The notes beneath the pieces are model-generated. The model worked only from the letters and a program-made list of their open reading frames with translations. It was not told where the DNA came from and did no database searches. A stretch of DNA of 7,130 nt from Chloroflexota bacterium (GTDB lineage: Bacteria > Chloroflexota > Anaerolineae > Aggregatilineales > UBA3940), in assembly GCA_010092775.1 (NCBI GenBank), contig JAADYZ010000510.1, positions 1-7,130 of the forward strand, in the 5' to 3' direction. Positions 6,136-7,130 of this stretch are shown here, one piece after another (positions within the stretch are counted from its first letter, which is position 1; every line of letters starts with the position of its first letter). A program made the position numbers and the translations under genes.

Positions 6136-7130
6136 ATGACGGATGATCCTCAAGCTCCAAGTAGTGATAAGGTGGGGGGCGACAAGATCGTTGTCGGTGA
6201 TATTTCCGGCAGTGTGGCGGCCATTGGGGCCGGGGCGCAGGTGATCTACAACAACATCGAACGCGCGCTGACCCGCGCCGAAGTCGATGATCAAGCGCTG
6301 GCGATGGAAGAACAGCGCCTCGCTGAAGCCCTGACCAACTATGTCGCCCATTTGCAGCGGCAGGCCAGCCAGGTTGAAGACGGCGAACTGAGTGGTTCGC
6401 CCTATAAGTCGTTACTGGCCTACGACATCGACGATGCGGCGGTCTTCTACGGGCGTTCGGCGGCCATCGCGACGATGATGGAGCGTATCGACCGTAACGA
6501 GCTGACGGTGCTGCACGCCGAAAGTGGGGCGGGCAAGACCAGCCTGGTGCGGGCCGGGTTGATGCCCCGCATCCTGGCTAACGGCGATGTGCCGCTCTAC
6601 GTGCGTCCCTATCAAACCACCGGGCATTTCGCCGTAAAGCGGGCGATCATGCCCAAGCTGGAGCAATCGCCCAACCTGGCAATCGCCTCCCTGCGCGATT
6701 TCCTCCTTTCAACCACTCGTCTGCTCGGCCTTCAGCGCATGGTGATCATTGTGGATCAGTTCGAGGAATTGTTCACCCTGCAATCGGAAGCACAGCGCAA
6801 TGACTTTGTGACGGAGTTGCAGCCTGCACTTGAAGACGGATTCCTTTCGGTACGCTGGGTGTTCATCGTGCGCAAGGAGTGGTTCGGTGACCTGGGCACG
6901 CTGCGCCCGCAGATCGAGAATCCCTTTGCCAACGAGTACTTATTGCGGACGTTCACCGAGCGTGAAGCCCGCGAGATCATCATTGAACCGGCGCGACGTT
7001 ACGGGGTGACCTATGAACCGGGCCTGGTCGATGCCCTGATTGAAGACCTGGGTGAGGATGAGATCGCGCCGCCCCAGCTTCAATTGGTCTGTTCCACCCT
7101 CTACGACAGTCGTGGCGGTCGAAACCGCCA
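6136..7130 (+). CDS. nSTAND-type P-loop NTPase, N-terminal part (cut by right edge)
   Basis: The visible 331 residues belong to the STAND class of signal-transducing NTPases (nSTAND1-like), which act as nucleotide-switched sensors and are common in bacterial immunity and conflict loci. Residues 17-36 form the Gly-rich segment DKIVVGDISGS followed by AAIGAGAQV, a module often placed before STAND or TIR domains in such proteins. A charged helical stretch follows (about 40-82). The NTPase starts with PYKSLLAYDIDDAAVFYGR (about 89-107). Walker A is ESGAGKTS with K134, and Walker B is MVIIVDQFEELFTL with D207 and E210/E211. VFIVRKEWFGDL (about 242-253) and the NEYLLRTFTEREARE block fit the later strand and sensor region. 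No TIR, caspase or nuclease effector precedes the NTPase, so any effector or WD40/TPR-like sensor must lie beyond the window. The ATG at 6136 is preferred on ribosome-site spacing. The family call is firm; an immune role is inferred. Confidence 0.9.
   Translation, partial: MTDDPQAPSSDKVGGDKIVVGDISGSVAAIGAGAQVIYNNIERALTRAEVDDQALAMEEQRLAEALTNYVAHLQRQASQVEDGELSGSPYKSLLAYDIDDAAVFYGRSAAIATMMERIDRNELTVLHAESGAGKTSLVRAGLMPRILANGDVPLYVRPYQTTGHFAVKRAIMPKLEQSPNLAIASLRDFLLSTTRLLGLQRMVIIVDQFEELFTLQSEAQRNDFVTELQPALEDGFLSVRWVFIVRKEWFGDLGTLRPQIENPFANEYLLRTFTEREAREIIIEPARRYGVTYEPGLVDALIEDLGEDEIAPPQLQLVCSTLYDSRGGRNR

Noticed and set aside
3781..7130. S49, the 736-residue protein and the nSTAND gene as one operon
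   Set aside because: A perfect 10-base-pair terminator with a T-run sits between them, followed by a plausible new promoter, so co-transcription is unlikely.

Overview
The window is bacterial chromosomal DNA of moderately high GC with short intergenic gaps. The combination seen here suggests a member of Chloroflexota (Anaerolineae-like): an S49 peptidase next to a large membrane-anchored protein with glutamine-amidotransferase-like folds, a DUF4230 protein, and an nSTAND NTPase. This is an inference from gene content, because no rRNA or other phylogenetic marker is complete here.

Layout from left to right: (1) 1-614, minus strand: the N-terminal third of NAD-dependent DNA ligase LigA, running off the left edge. 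(2) 729-1850, plus strand: a two-gene stress-type unit, a ferritin-like DUF892 (YciE/YciF family) protein followed by a glycine-zipper DUF1269 membrane protein with a very strong ribosome binding site. (3) 1863-2654, minus strand: a DUF4230 single-pass membrane protein, convergent with the stress pair and only 12 bases from it. (4) 2842-5991, plus strand: a tight two-gene operon. It encodes a single-domain membrane-anchored S49 (SppA-like) serine/lysine peptidase and a 736-residue anchored protein built from GATase1-like domains joined by very acidic linkers. The second gene's ribosome binding site lies inside the last codons of the first. The operon starts divergently from the DUF4230 gene and ends in a clear intrinsic terminator at 6017-6043. 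(5) 6136 to the right edge, plus strand: the N-terminal 331 residues of an nSTAND-type P-loop NTPase, cut by the window.

The S49 peptidase and the 736-residue protein are very likely co-expressed at the membrane and may work together in surface protein processing or quality control; the sequence does not show their substrate. DUF4230 is a membrane neighbour that shares the intergenic control region with them. The nSTAND gene lies beyond the terminator with its own predicted promoter, so it is a separate transcription unit. It is the most plausible entry to an accessory or conflict (NLR-like) locus continuing to the right. DNA ligase is ordinary housekeeping.

No tRNA, rRNA, CRISPR array, insertion sequence or extended repeat was recognised.
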